This document shows positions 1-10,237 of a stretch of DNA of 64,000 nt, in pieces (the first letter of the stretch is position 1; every line of letters begins with the position of its first letter). The stretch lies in NCBI GenBank assembly GCA_032871835.1, contig CM065296.1:14028001-14092000 (forward strand), in the 5' to 3' direction. Both the position numbers and the translations under genes were made by a program. Source of the stretch: Dipteronia dyeriana (taxonomy: Eukaryota; Streptophyta; Magnoliopsida; Sapindales; Sapindaceae). Below the pieces are notes generated by a model. It saw only the letters and a list, made by a program, of their open reading frames with translations. It was not told the DNA's origin and ran no database searches.

Positions 1-698
1 AAGCCTAAGAAAGGGGGGTTGTATGAGGTGAGAGATGATGTAAATGTCAAAGTGCCTTAGGAAACCTCATTAGGAAGGTAGAAGCCCTAGCTTTGAGTCA
101 AACTATGAATTCTGCAATGAGTGCTAGGAATGAGAGGTGTTCTTCGTGTGTCAACCCATCCCCCACATGTTCGGAGAGCTATATTGATCAAGCAAATGCC
201 CTGAATTCTTATGGGAGATCATCTGATAGCCCATTTTCTACCACCTATAACCTCAATTGGAGGAATCACCCAAACTTCTCTTGGAGGCAAAACCAGCCTC
301 TAACGAATCATGGAGGGCAACAATACGCTACTCCTAATCCATCATATCCCCCAGGTTTTCAGTCCATTCCCCATTTTTCTCCTCCTCAAAGGAAACCTTC
401 CTTATTGGACACTTTACAGCAATTTATGCAAACAACCCAGCAGTCTATTCTGAAACTGGAAACTCAAGTGGGTCAGTTAGCAACTGTCATAGGGGAGAAA
501 GAGAAAGGGAAATTACCTAGTCAGCCAGTTCCTAACCCTAAAGGTCAGTTTGAGATAGGATCCATTTCTGAGAGGAGTCATGAGGAACCCAAATCCATTA
601 CCACCCTTAGGTCTGGTCGAAAAATAGACAATCATGTGAATGTACTTAAGAAGAGGAAAAATGTTGAGAGGCCTGAATTAGAGCAATTAGGATTATGA
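1..698 (+). pseudogene. Element A gag, C-terminal part, frameshifted and fused to protease remnant
   Basis: Bases 93-698 form an open frame of 201 codons. It contains the Athila gag signature of a WRNHPNFSW stretch, followed by a proline-rich part and a likely coiled stretch (QSILKLETQVGQLATVIGEKEKG). Upstream bases 1-92 continue gag in other frames, so a frameshift lies before 93. The frame ends in ELEQLGL and a stop. EQLGL normally belongs inside the protease, just after its active-site region, so an internal deletion has joined gag directly to the middle of the protease. Gag is the capsid protein of the element. Function here is lost. Confidence 0.75.
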
Positions 699-2194
699 GA
701 TCTTAGACCCACCCCTGTGAGACTTCAGCTAGCTGATAGGTCTGTCAAAATTTCTAGGGGTACTATAGAGGATGTTTTGATCAAGGTTGACAAGTTCTAC
801 TTTCCTGTGGACTTTATTGTCATAGACTCTCAGCCCGTAGAAGATGTTAGTGCTCAAATTCCTATGATTTTTGGACGACCCTTCTTGGCCACCTTCAACG
901 CAATAATTAATTGTCGCAATGGAGTCATGAAACTTTCTTTTGGGAATATGACTGTAGAACTCAATGTGTTCAATGCGTGTCAACAACCTCTAGATCATGA
1001 TGATTTAAGTGAGGTTAATTTTATTGATAGTGTTGTCCATGATTCCTTTAGGCATTCATCCTATGGTGATCCTTTAGAGAGATGTCTAGCTCATTTTGGC
1101 ATGGATTTTGATGATGACAGTGTAGTTAGTGAGGTGAATTCTTTGTTAGAATCTGCCCCATTGATGAATACTGACAAATGGAAAGCCAAAATAGAACCTC
1201 TTTTACCTTCTGAGTCCATACCTTTTCCATATGTAGAGAAACCACCCAAGTTGGAACTGAAACCTCTCCCTGATACATTGAAATATGTGTTTTTAGGGAA
1301 TTCTGAGACCTTGCCTGTTATCATATCATTTGATTTAGAAAAAGAACTGGAAGTTAAGCTCATTAGTCTACTTAGGGAGCATAGAGAAGCCATAAGTTGG
1401 ACAATAGTGGACATTAAGGGTATTAGTCCATCAGTGTGCATGCATAGGATTCATTTAGAAGAAAATGTCAAACCCTCCCATGAGTCTCAAAGGAGACTAA
1501 ACCCTAATATGAAAGAGGTTGTGAGAGCTGAAGTGATTAAGCTTTTAGATGTGGGTGTCATTTACCCGATCTCTGATAGTGCTTGGGTGAGTCCTGTTCA
1601 GGTTGTGCCTAAAAAGTCTGGCATTACGGTAGTCAAGAATAATAATAATGAGTTAGCCCCACCCGAATGAAAACTGGGTGGCGTGTTTGCATTGACTACC
1701 GTAAGTTGAATGTCTCCACTAGGAAAGATCATTTTCCTCTTCCCTTCATAGATCAGATGTTAGAGAGGTTAGCCGATCATGCATTTTATGGTTTTCTTGA
1801 TGATTATTCCGGTTATAACCAGATCCCCATAGCACATGAAGACCAAGAGAAGACAACATTCACTTGTCCTTTTGGTACCTTCACCTACCGTCGCATGCCT
1901 TTTGGGTTATGCAATGCACCTGCTATATTTCAACGGTGTATGATGAGCATATTTTATGATATGGTAGAGCGTTTCTTAGATGTGTTCATGGATGATTTTT
2001 CAGTGTTTGGATCTAGTTTTGATGAGTGTCTACACCACTTAACTTTAGTGTTAATGAGGTGTAAAGAAAAAAATCTTGTGCTTAATTGGGAAAAGTGTCA
2101 TTTTATGGTTAGGAAAGGGATAGTTCTAGAGCATGTTGTCTCGCATGAGGGAATTGAAGTAGATAAGGCGAAAGTTGATTTGATTTCTAGTCTT
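699..2194 (+). pseudogene. Element A protease remnant and reverse transcriptase N-terminal half, interrupted by element B
   Basis: Bases 717-1670 encode the C-terminal half of a retropepsin (LADRSVKISRG, then the IFGRPFLAT flap-side motif), a linker, and the start of reverse transcriptase. The protease active-site Asp region is absent. A one-base frameshift near 1665 moves the RT into the frame 1667-2197. That frame shows WRVCIDYRKLN, the FLDDYSGYNQI block, TFTYRRMPFGLCNAPA and the catalytic FMDDFSVFG, which is intact here. Reading stops where the LTR of element B begins at 2195. The rest of this polyprotein continues at 14605. RT copies the element RNA into DNA inside cytoplasmic particles. 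Confidence 0.85.
2190..2194 (+). repeat. Target site duplication of element B, left copy
   Basis: GTCTT lies directly before the TGATCGG start of the 5' LTR and matches the five bases after the 3' LTR at 14600-14604 exactly. Five-base duplications are usual for Ty3/Gypsy integrases. Confidence 0.9.
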
Positions 2195-3523
2195 TGATCG
2201 GTCATTATTTGTATATGTTTTTAATCCCCTTTCAGCCTATCAATTGCTTGTTTATTGAGCATTTTTAGGTATTTAATTTGTGTGATTGAGCATGTTTCAG
2301 GACATTTGATTTTAATGTTGTGTTTGGAAGATTTGAAGAAAAAAAAAAGCAATTTTGTCCATTACCGCTGTGAAGGTCGCTTCCCAAACAGTGCCCTCAC
2401 CGTATTCTAAAGAGCGGAGAATCACAACCGTATCATGTTCAACAACCGCGGTCTGTACCGCTGTCAAGGCCTTATCTCCAGAGCGGTCTAAACCGCAGAA
2501 CTTCACAGAGAGCACACCGCTTGATGCACCGAGGTCTGGGCAAGTTGTCTGAGCTGCGGCTTAGGGAGCGGTTGTGAGAATCCTTGGCGTCTTGAGAATT
2601 CTGAACCCTATTTTTTTTTAAAAAAAGAATCTATACATAGATGTTTTTCGATTGTGGAAAGGAGGCCGCCTATTACCAAACCATCACAACACATCAACAT
2701 TCATCTTTATACATCGAAGATTGAAGACGAAGAAGAATTCATCAATGGGTTTTATTGTTTCTTTCTCTTCTCTTTCTATTTTCGCCATGTGTAACTAATT
2801 CCATACTAGGGAATCAATGTGAACCTCTATGAATGCTCTTTGTTAGAATTGACTATATTTAAGTAAATTAAGTTTTGATTCATTCAATTCATCCTATGTC
2901 TTAATTCTTATTTCTTGTTAATGCATGATCATACGTTGGCATGAATTTAGGGATTTGATAATTTAATGATTAAGGTTGGAGTATTGATCTATACGTAATC
3001 TTAATTAATATTCAATTGAATGGATAAAACTGATCTTAGCATTGATATTTGCAAGTAGGTTTTGGTTCATTGTTCTTGCACTTAATGGGTTCTCGATTGT
3101 AGTTTGCGCCATTGATCTATGGGTAAGTTGTAATTGAGAACACTTGATTCATCCCAGGATCATACGGTAATAATCATAATTAAGATAAGAACGAACCCTT
3201 AACTTGATTAATATCTTTCACAGTCAAATTCAAAACATTGAGTAAACATAGTAGGGGAGCATTGATGACCTAGTGCTTTCTCACCTTTGATCACAACCAA
3301 ATCTTTTCAATTGCTTTCATTAGATTAATTTAATTTAGTTTTAGTTTTAATTCAATCCTCAAACAATATTTTGGTTACTTTTAATTTAGCTTTAATTAGA
3401 ATTAGATTTAATCGGTAAATCTCTAGTCCTCGTGGGAACGATCCTTACTTGTCGCTGTACGATATCTTCACGATTCGTGCACTTGCGAGTATTGTTTTTA
3501 TAAACATGATTTACATCACATCA
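2195..3523 (+). repeat. Element B 5' LTR
   Basis: It begins TGATCGGTCA and ends ATCACATCA (TG...CA ends) and is closely similar to 13275-14599. A GC-rich block with repeated CCGC/GCGG motifs lies at about 2365-2575. A TATA-like CTATACATAG follows near 2630 and a CT-rich leader after that, so the U3/R boundary is probably near 2660. Confidence 0.93.
2365..2640 (+). promoter_or_regulatory. GCGG/CCGC palindrome cluster and TATA-like box of element B 5' LTR
   Basis: Within otherwise AT-rich DNA there are repeated motifs: AACCGCGGTCTGTACCGC, then the palindrome GCGGTCTAAACCGC, then CACCGCTTG and GGAGCGGTTG. They are followed by ATCTATACATAG. The position upstream of the leader fits the LTR promoter. 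Similar clusters occur in other elements of the window. Binding proteins are unknown. Confidence 0.5.
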
Positions 3524-3529
3524 AGTTTT

Positions 3530-3547
3530 TGGCACCGCTGCCGGGGA
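3530..3547 (+). other. Element B primer binding site (tRNA-Asp type)
   Basis: Six bases after the 5' LTR is TGGCACCGCTGCCGGGGA. The complement of the plant tRNA-Asp 3' end is TGGCGCCGTTGCCGGGGA, so two bases differ, both transitions. Athila-type elements commonly use this tRNA as primer. Confidence 0.75.
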
Positions 3548-3775
3548 TTAGTTGAATTTATTGGTTAATTCTAGTTTTAGTTTTAGTAATAGATTTAATT
3601 AGTTAGGTAGTAGAGTCATTAATTTCAGATTTTTAGTTTATTTTATTTTATTTTCGTAGTTTACTGTGTGTCTACCCTTTGTTTCAGGTGTTAACGGTGA
3701 ATGCAAGGTAGAAGATCACTGTAAGGAGAAATACTACCATTGAACGATAACATTGATCGCATTGGACAAAGAACA

Positions 3776-5384
3776 ATGGGTGACGACGAAAATCGCAACA
3801 TTCAAGAGGTTCCAGATCTACTAGTTGTACCTACCAAGACCATGAAGGATTATAGCAGGCCTATAATCGATAATCACCCTCTATGCATTGCACTGGATGA
3901 GACAGCTAGAAACTATGAGCTGAAAAGTTTCCATTACAATCTCCTGCCTGCTTTCTATGGACTTCCTAATGAAGATGTGCTTAAATTCCTTAGAGAGTTC
4001 TATGCAGCAATTCAAGCTTTTCCAAACACCAGGGTGACAGAAAACCAGCTGCGTATGAGGTGTATTCCACATGCTCTCAAGGAAAAGGCGAAGACATGGT
4101 TTTTGACTTTGCCTCCAGCTTCACTGACAACATGGGAAGAGGGAGTAGATAGACTTACTGATCAATTTTATTCTCCTCAGAAAACCAGTGAGATCAAGTC
4201 CAAGATTATAAATTTCATTCAAGGGGACCAAGAGTCATTCTATGATGCATGAGAGTGTTACAAGATGCTTCTGTTTGATTGTCCTCAACATGGATATCAA
4301 ATGCACCAACTCTGGCAATAGTTTTATGATGGACTGAATGACGTCTCAACTATCTCAGTGAATAATGCATGTGGAGGATCCATGACTGACAAGACTCCAC
4401 AAGAATTGCAATCTATCTTCGAAAAACTTGCTAGAAATTACCGAGAAAAGAATTTTAGGAGACGAAAGGGAGTCTATGAGATAGATACTAGTGTCGGGAA
4501 CTCAATGCAAATGTCTCAAATGCAGAAAACTATGGAAGTACTTGTCAATCAGGTGGGACAAATGAGAGAAGAACAACGCAAGGGATATGAGCAACCAGAG
4601 TATAGTGCGGAAGTGTATCAAGCAAGAGGTCCTGGACTTAATGACGAGGAAGAAGTACAAGCTATGAACAATTTCAACTCTCAACCTATGAATGATCCTT
4701 TCTCAAACACATACAATCCAGGATGGAAAAATCATCCAAACTTCTCCTGGAGAGATAATCAAGGTACCGGGAATCAGTGGGGAAATAACAACAATTATGG
4801 CTAGAGACAGTATAATGCCGGTACCCAGCAGATTCCTGTATCTCAGCCCACAAATCTATCATTAGAAGATACAATGAAGCAATTTATACAAAATGTGGAC
4901 AAAAGATTCCAAGACTCTGATATGAGAATGCAGAATTTTGATGTTTCATTAAGAAAGATAGAACACACAAATCGGGCAACTAGCTAAACCTAATCAAAGA
5001 AGTGAACCGGGAAAATTTCCAAGCCATACTGAACAAGCAAAGGTTATGGCAGTTCTCTGGAATGGTAAGGAACTGGTAAATAATGGACCTGCTGAACTTT
5101 CTAATGTTTCAGGTCCTTCAGGAGAAAATATGTCATCAGAAAAAGAGAAAGATGAAGTAGTGGAAAAATCGAACAAACTACCACTTCTACACAAGTCTCC
5201 TAATCCATATATTCCTCCAGTTCCATTCCCAGGAAGATTGCAAAAGAGCAAGTTAGAGAAATCATATAAAGACATATATGACATTCTGTCAAAAGTTAAT
5301 GTCAATTTGTCTTTATTGGAGATGATCCAGAAGATGCCCGCTTATGCAAAATTTTTCAAAAATCTCTACACTTACAAGCTATGA
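3776..5384 (+). pseudogene. Element B gag
   Basis: The likely start is the ATG at 3776 (MGDDENRN). The first frame contains the conserved gag core (LPAFYGLPNEDVLKFLREF, AKTWFLTLPP, TTWEEGVDRLTDQFY). A TGA at about 4251 interrupts it where a Trp codon is expected. The frame resumes through 4804 with the HPNFSW motif and ends at a TAG where Gln is likely. A further frameshift near 4985 precedes the piece 5046-5384. Gag forms the capsid shell. All interruptions noted except the frameshift fit C-to-T or G-to-A changes. Confidence 0.8.
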
Positions 5385-5405
5385 TTTTTCGAAAATCATC
5401 AGGAG

Positions 5406-6041
5406 TTGATAACCGGAAGTGCCAATATAGTCCTTCAAAAGTCTTTGCCACCTAAACTCCAAGATCCTGGAAGTTTCTGCATCAACATTACTATTGGAGG
5501 AACTACCCTGGAAAGAGCAATGTTAGATCTTAGAGCCAGCATCAATTTGATGGCATATGACATCTATGAGCAATTGGGGTTGAATGATCTAAAGAAGACA
5601 AGCATGTCACTTTTGTTGGCCGATGGCTCAGCTAGATACCCAAGAGGATATATTGAAGATGTGTTGGTTCAAGTAAATAATCTTATTATTCCTGCAGATT
5701 TTATAGTACTTGACATGGAAGAAGGATCCAAGGAAAGAGGCAGCAAACCAATACTACTGGGAAGACCTTTCATGGCAACTGCAAAAACCTTCATTGACGT
5801 ACAGAATGGAAAGCTTACAATGACAGTATTAGATGAGACTGTGGAATTCAAGGTTTTTGAATCATTAAAACTATCTGAGGCAGCCGATGATTGCTATTCA
5901 GTCGATTGTTGCTCGGTGGAGGTAATTAATTATGCAATCCAAGAGGAACTAGCAAATGAAAGCCTAGATGAGTTACTTGAATGGGTGAAGGATGCCTTTG
6001 AGGATGATGAAGAAAGTCAACAAGAAGAGGACTTAGAATAG
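5406..6041 (+). pseudogene. Element B aspartic protease, active-site motif altered
   Basis: The region shows the retropepsin fold of plant Gypsy elements: FCINITIGGTTLERAMLDL, ASINLMAYDIYEQLGL, then LLADGSARYPRGYIEDVLVQV and the ILLGRPFMATAKT motif. The active site normally reads Asp-Leu-Gly-Ala but here reads DLRA, a Gly to Arg change that should abolish cleavage. An acidic tail follows (DDEESQQEEDLE) and a TAG at 6039 separates it from RT. The protease would cut the Gag-Pol polyprotein in the particle. Confidence 0.82.
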
Positions 6042-7811
6042 GAGTTAAAAATTGATGAGTTAGATGAGGTAATTCAAGATGAGACCAACAAGTCTCTAAT
6101 TCCATCTACAAACTCTTCCCCTGCATTAGAGCTCAAACCACTCCCTTCCACTCTCAAATATGCATTCTTAGGAAAAGATGAGAAGCTCCCGGTAATTATA
6201 GCTTCAGACTTAGATGAAGAGAAAGAGGAAAAACTAATAAAGGTGCTCAAGGAATATAAAGCCGCCATTGGATGGTCTATAATGGATATTAAGGGAATAA
6301 GCCCTACCATTTGCATGCACAAGATATTGTTAGAGGAAGAGGCAAAACCTTCGAGAGAAGCTCAACAAAGGCTAAATCCAAACTTGAAGGAAGTTGTTCG
6401 AGAAGAGGTCCTTAAGCTTCTTAATGTGGGCATCATATATCCAATATCCGACAGTAAATGGGTGAGCCCAATACATGTTATTCCGAAAAATTCAGGAATC
6501 ACTGTGGTAGCCAATGAAAATAATGAGTTGATCCCTACAAGAAAGACAATGGGATGGGGAGTGTGCATAGATTACCGTAAGCTCAACACGGTAACCAAAA
6601 AGGATCACTTTCCTTTGTCATTCATCGATCAGATGCTCGAGCGTTTGGTGGGATATGCTTATTATTGCTTCCTGGATGGATTTTCGGGGTACATTCAGAT
6701 TGCCATCACTCCAGAGGACTAAGAAAAGACAACGTTCACTTGCCCCTTCGGCACTTTTGCATATCGAAGAATGCCTTTTGGGTTGTGCAACGCCCCTGCC
6801 ACCTTCCAAAGATGTATGATGTCAATCTTCTCCGACATGCTAGAAAAATTTATTAAGGTATTTATGAATGATTTTTCTGTTTTTGGTAATTCTTTTGACC
6901 ATTGCCTTGATAATTTAATTCTTGTTTTAAAAAGATGCACGGAGACTAATTTGACACTTAGTTGGGAGAAAAGCCATTTTATGGTCAAGTCTTGAATAGT
7001 TTTAGGGCATGTTATTTCTGAAAAAGGGATAGAAGTAGATCGTGCTAAAATTGAAGTAATAGCAAAACTTCCACTTCCCATTTCTGTGAAAGGTGTGAGA
7101 AGTTTTCTTGGTCATGTAGGTTTTTATAGGCGATTTATCAAGGATTTTTCAAAAATTAGTCGTCCTCTATGTAACTTGTTGACCAAAGATGCTACATTTG
7201 TTTTCGATGATGATTGTTTGCATGCTTTTGAGACTCTGAAAAATAAATTGACATCTACTCCCATAATCATGCCCCCTGATTGGTCTCTTCCTTTTGAATT
7301 AATGTGTGATGCATCTGACTATGCCGTAGGCACTATTTTAGGGCAGCGGGTAGATAAATTGCCTCATGTTATTTACTACACTAGTCGCACTTTAAATGAT
7401 GCCCAATTAAATTATTCCACCATAGAAAAAGAATTGCTTGATGTTGTTAGTGCCTTAGAGAAGTTTCGGTCATATTTGATAGGATCTAAAGTCATTGTTT
7501 ATTCTGATCATGCTGCTTTAAAATATTTGCTAACCAAAAAAGAAGCGAAACCGAGATTACTTCGGTGGATCCTTTTGTTACAAGAATTTGATTTGGAAAT
7601 CAGGGACAAAAAGAGCAGCGAAAATGTAGTAGCGGATCATCTATCTCGACTGGTGGACGATAAAGGAGGAGAAGAACAAGCTCAGACCATACCAATCCAT
7701 GAGAAATTTCCAGATGAACAACTATTGGCAGTAGATGGCAGGGATCCATGGTATGCAGATATTGTAAATTATCTTGCAAATGGAATCGTTCCATCCAATA
7801 TGAACCCATAA
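6042..7811 (+). pseudogene. Element B reverse transcriptase and RNase H
   Basis: Bases 6042-6720 carry the RT N-terminus (LEEEAKPSREAQQRLNPN, WGVCIDYRKLN, FIDQMLERL). A TAA at 6719-6721 replaces a Gln codon. The palm continues from 6722 with TFAYRRMPFGLCNAPATF, but the catalytic motif reads FMNDFSVFG. The first of the two essential Asp residues is Asn, a single G-to-A change. A TGA near 6993 interrupts again. RNase H follows at 7086-7811 with [34 protein letters not shown] and [10 protein letters not shown], closed by a TAA. The enzyme would make DNA from the element RNA. It is inactive by sequence. Confidence 0.88.
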
Positions 7812-9032
7812 GCAAATAAAAGATTCGTCTCCAACACAAGGCATTATTTCTGGGACGAACCATACTTGTTCAAATTTGGCACCGATCAAATCATTCGGAG
7901 ATGTGTTCCAGAGGAATAACAACAAGATGTGTTGAAATTTTGCCACAATCTCCATTGTGGAGGGCACTTTGGTGCTAAAAAGACTGCTCTCAAAGTTCGT
8001 CAGTCAGGTTTTTTCTGGACTTCATTATTTAAAGATGTTTATAATTTTTGTATCTCTTGTGACAGGTGCCAGAGAACGGGGAACATTGGAAAAAAGGATG
8101 AGATGACATTGTCAAGCCAACAGGTAGTGGAGATATTCGACGTATGGGGAATTGATTTTATGGGACCTTTCCCATCCTCATATGGGTACAATTATATCTT
8201 GGTGGCTGTGGATTATGTATCGAAATGGATCGAAGCAGATGCCACTAAGACAACTGATAGCCAGGTGGTGGTTAGGTTTATCAAAAAGAATATTTTCACC
8301 AGATTTGGAACTCCTCAGGCAATAATAAGTGATAGTGGAAGCCATTTTTGTAACAAGGTCTTTGCCTCTTTAATGAAGAAATATAGTGTCAAACACAAGG
8401 TGGCTACCCCATATCATCCTCAAACATCAGGGCAAGTAGAAGTAAGTAATAGACAAATTAAGCAGATCTTGGAAAAGACTGTGCAACCAAATCGTTAGGA
8501 TTGGTCACTTAAGTTTAATGATGCTTTGTGGGCATATAGAACTGCTTACAAAACTCCGATTGGAATGAGTCCTTTCAGGATCGTCTTTGGAAAAGCATGT
8601 CATTTGCCGGTGGAATTGGAACACAATGCCTATTGGGCCTTGAGGAAATTGAATTTTGACTTATGTAAGGCTGGAGAAGAAAGTCGTTTACAAATAAGTG
8701 AGCTTGAAGAACTTCGGAATGACGCCTATGAGAATGTAAAAATATACAAGGAAAGGACTAAGAAATTACATGACCAGAAGATTCTCCAGAAAGAATTTTA
8801 GCCGAGAATGTTAGTCCTATTGTATCAATCGCGTTTAAGGCTATTTTCAAGAAAACTAAAATCAAAGTGGTTAGGTCCATTTAAGGTTATAGAAGTTTTT
8901 CCTCACGGAGCCATAGAAATTGAGAATTTTCAGAATGACGGTAAATTCAAGGTAAATGGACAAAGGCTGAAACCATATTTGTGCATCTCTGAATCAAGGA
9001 AAATTGGATCGATCAAGCTCATAGAGCTGTAG
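7812..9032 (+). pseudogene. Element B integrase
   Basis: The N-terminal zinc domain ([10 protein letters not shown] ... CISCDRCQR) lies near 7935-8070. The catalytic core follows: the first Asp in WGIDFMGPF, the second in IISDSGSHF, and Glu in [10 protein letters not shown], so the D,D-35-E triad is intact. Stops at 7917, 8496 and 8799 break the frame. The C-terminal part (8808-9032) has [16 protein letters not shown] and [12 protein letters not shown], typical of Athila-type integrases, with no chromodomain. Integrase would insert the DNA copy into the genome. Confidence 0.88.
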
Positions 9033-9340
9033 CACTTTACTCCGTCTCGCCTAGATGTTAAATAAAGCGCTTGGTAGGAGGCAACCCACCCAGGTAAAAT
9101 TCTTTTTGTTTTTATTTTGATTTTGATTTTTCTTTATTTTCGAGTCATAATTAGCGCATTACAAGAACCTTTTATAGCCAGAATTAAATATTGTCAAATT
9201 TTGAATCTTGTGCTTAATTCAAGGACATTGTTTAATTTAGGTTTGGGGGTATCTTGTGGTTTTGAATGACAAAGAACAGGTGCTTCTAATTTGTGCATAT
9301 TTAACTGTGCAGAGGAAGCTTTGGAAACAATTTCGTTCAA
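9033..9340 (+). other. Element B post-integrase spacer with conserved motif and possible splice donor
   Basis: After the integrase stop is GCGCTTGGTAGGAGGCAACCCACC (9067-9090), like a motif I recall from the same place in Athila-type elements. It is directly followed by CAGGTAAAAT at 9091, a good 5' splice consensus. A G-rich tract TTTAGGTTTGGGGGTAT lies at about 9236-9252, resembling the tract before the 3' LTR. Confidence 0.45.
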
Positions 9341-9810
9341 ACTGCGCGGCGCAGACCGCCCCTGAGGCACATGTCTCCAGCGCGGTAGGCAAAGCATGTA
9401 CCCTCTGCCAAATTGCACAGCATAGATCGCTCCATAGATGAGATGTCTAGACCGCGGCATGCAAAACGATGATCCTCTGTGAAACACCGCGGTACAGACC
9501 GCTTGAGATGTAATGCATATAGTGCGATGTACACAACGGTATATTAAGTTAATCGGTGCGTTTCATTGCCTCAGGTAAGCAAAATAGCGCATGACCGCTG
9601 CTGAGACCGCCCTCCAGGTATGTGCCCAGACAGCGGTAGGGCATGGATTGGCGCACCTATATAAGTCCGCTGTTTGGGCTGATTTTCTTCTTCCCCTCCG
9701 CTGCGCAGACGTTCTTTCCCTCCACTTCTCTTCTTGTTTCTTTTCAAATTTTTCTTCACTAAATTTCTTGCCAATCTTCACTCATCTTCTTCAAAGATTA
9801 AAGGTATGTC
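9340..9810 (+). promoter_or_regulatory. Putative internal promoter of element B: GCGG cluster, TATA box, CT-rich leader
   Basis: Bases 9340-9650 hold at least seven CCGC/GCGG motifs, including TCTAGACCGCGG (9447-9458) and CACCGCGGTACAGACCGC (9485-9502). A strong TATA box, CCTATATAAG, follows at 9656-9665 and then a CT-rich stretch as in plant leaders. AAAGGTATGTCTCC near 9801-9813 looks like a 5' splice site, and TTCAG at 10186-10190 could be the matching acceptor ahead of the ORF3 ATG. The layout copies that of the LTR promoter. It is inferred from sequence only. Confidence 0.45.
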
Positions 9811-10237
9811 TCCCTTTTGATTTTCTCAAGTATTTATTTTAGTTTTGGGCATAATTTGATCTAAGTTCATGGTATGTGTTCTCAAAGAATGATTTGTGAT
9901 ATTTGAGTGTTTTTACACGAATTTTATGCATTCTTGGCTAATGGGCTTTGTTTATATTGATAATTATTACATGACTGAGTTTAGTGGACAAAATCTCTAT
10001 TTGGTTATGTTTGGAATTTCGAATTTTGATTTATTAGAAGAAAATTTTGATTTTTGTCTAAATGTGTTGCCTTTGTGTTTCAATCAATTTCTCTTGTTTG
10101 TGGAATGCTTGTGGAATATATGATTTAAAAAACAAAGTTATTGTTTGAAAATTTGGGTCGAAATTTAAGCTAAATTGCTGTCGAAATTCAGGTAAATTCT
10201 ATTTAATTTGGATTGTTTGCTTGTGTTATGTGTGCAA

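Noticed and set aside
9563..9842. Several frames on both strands around 9.6 kb
   Set aside because: They arise from the GC-rich promoter-like cluster and share nothing with known proteins.
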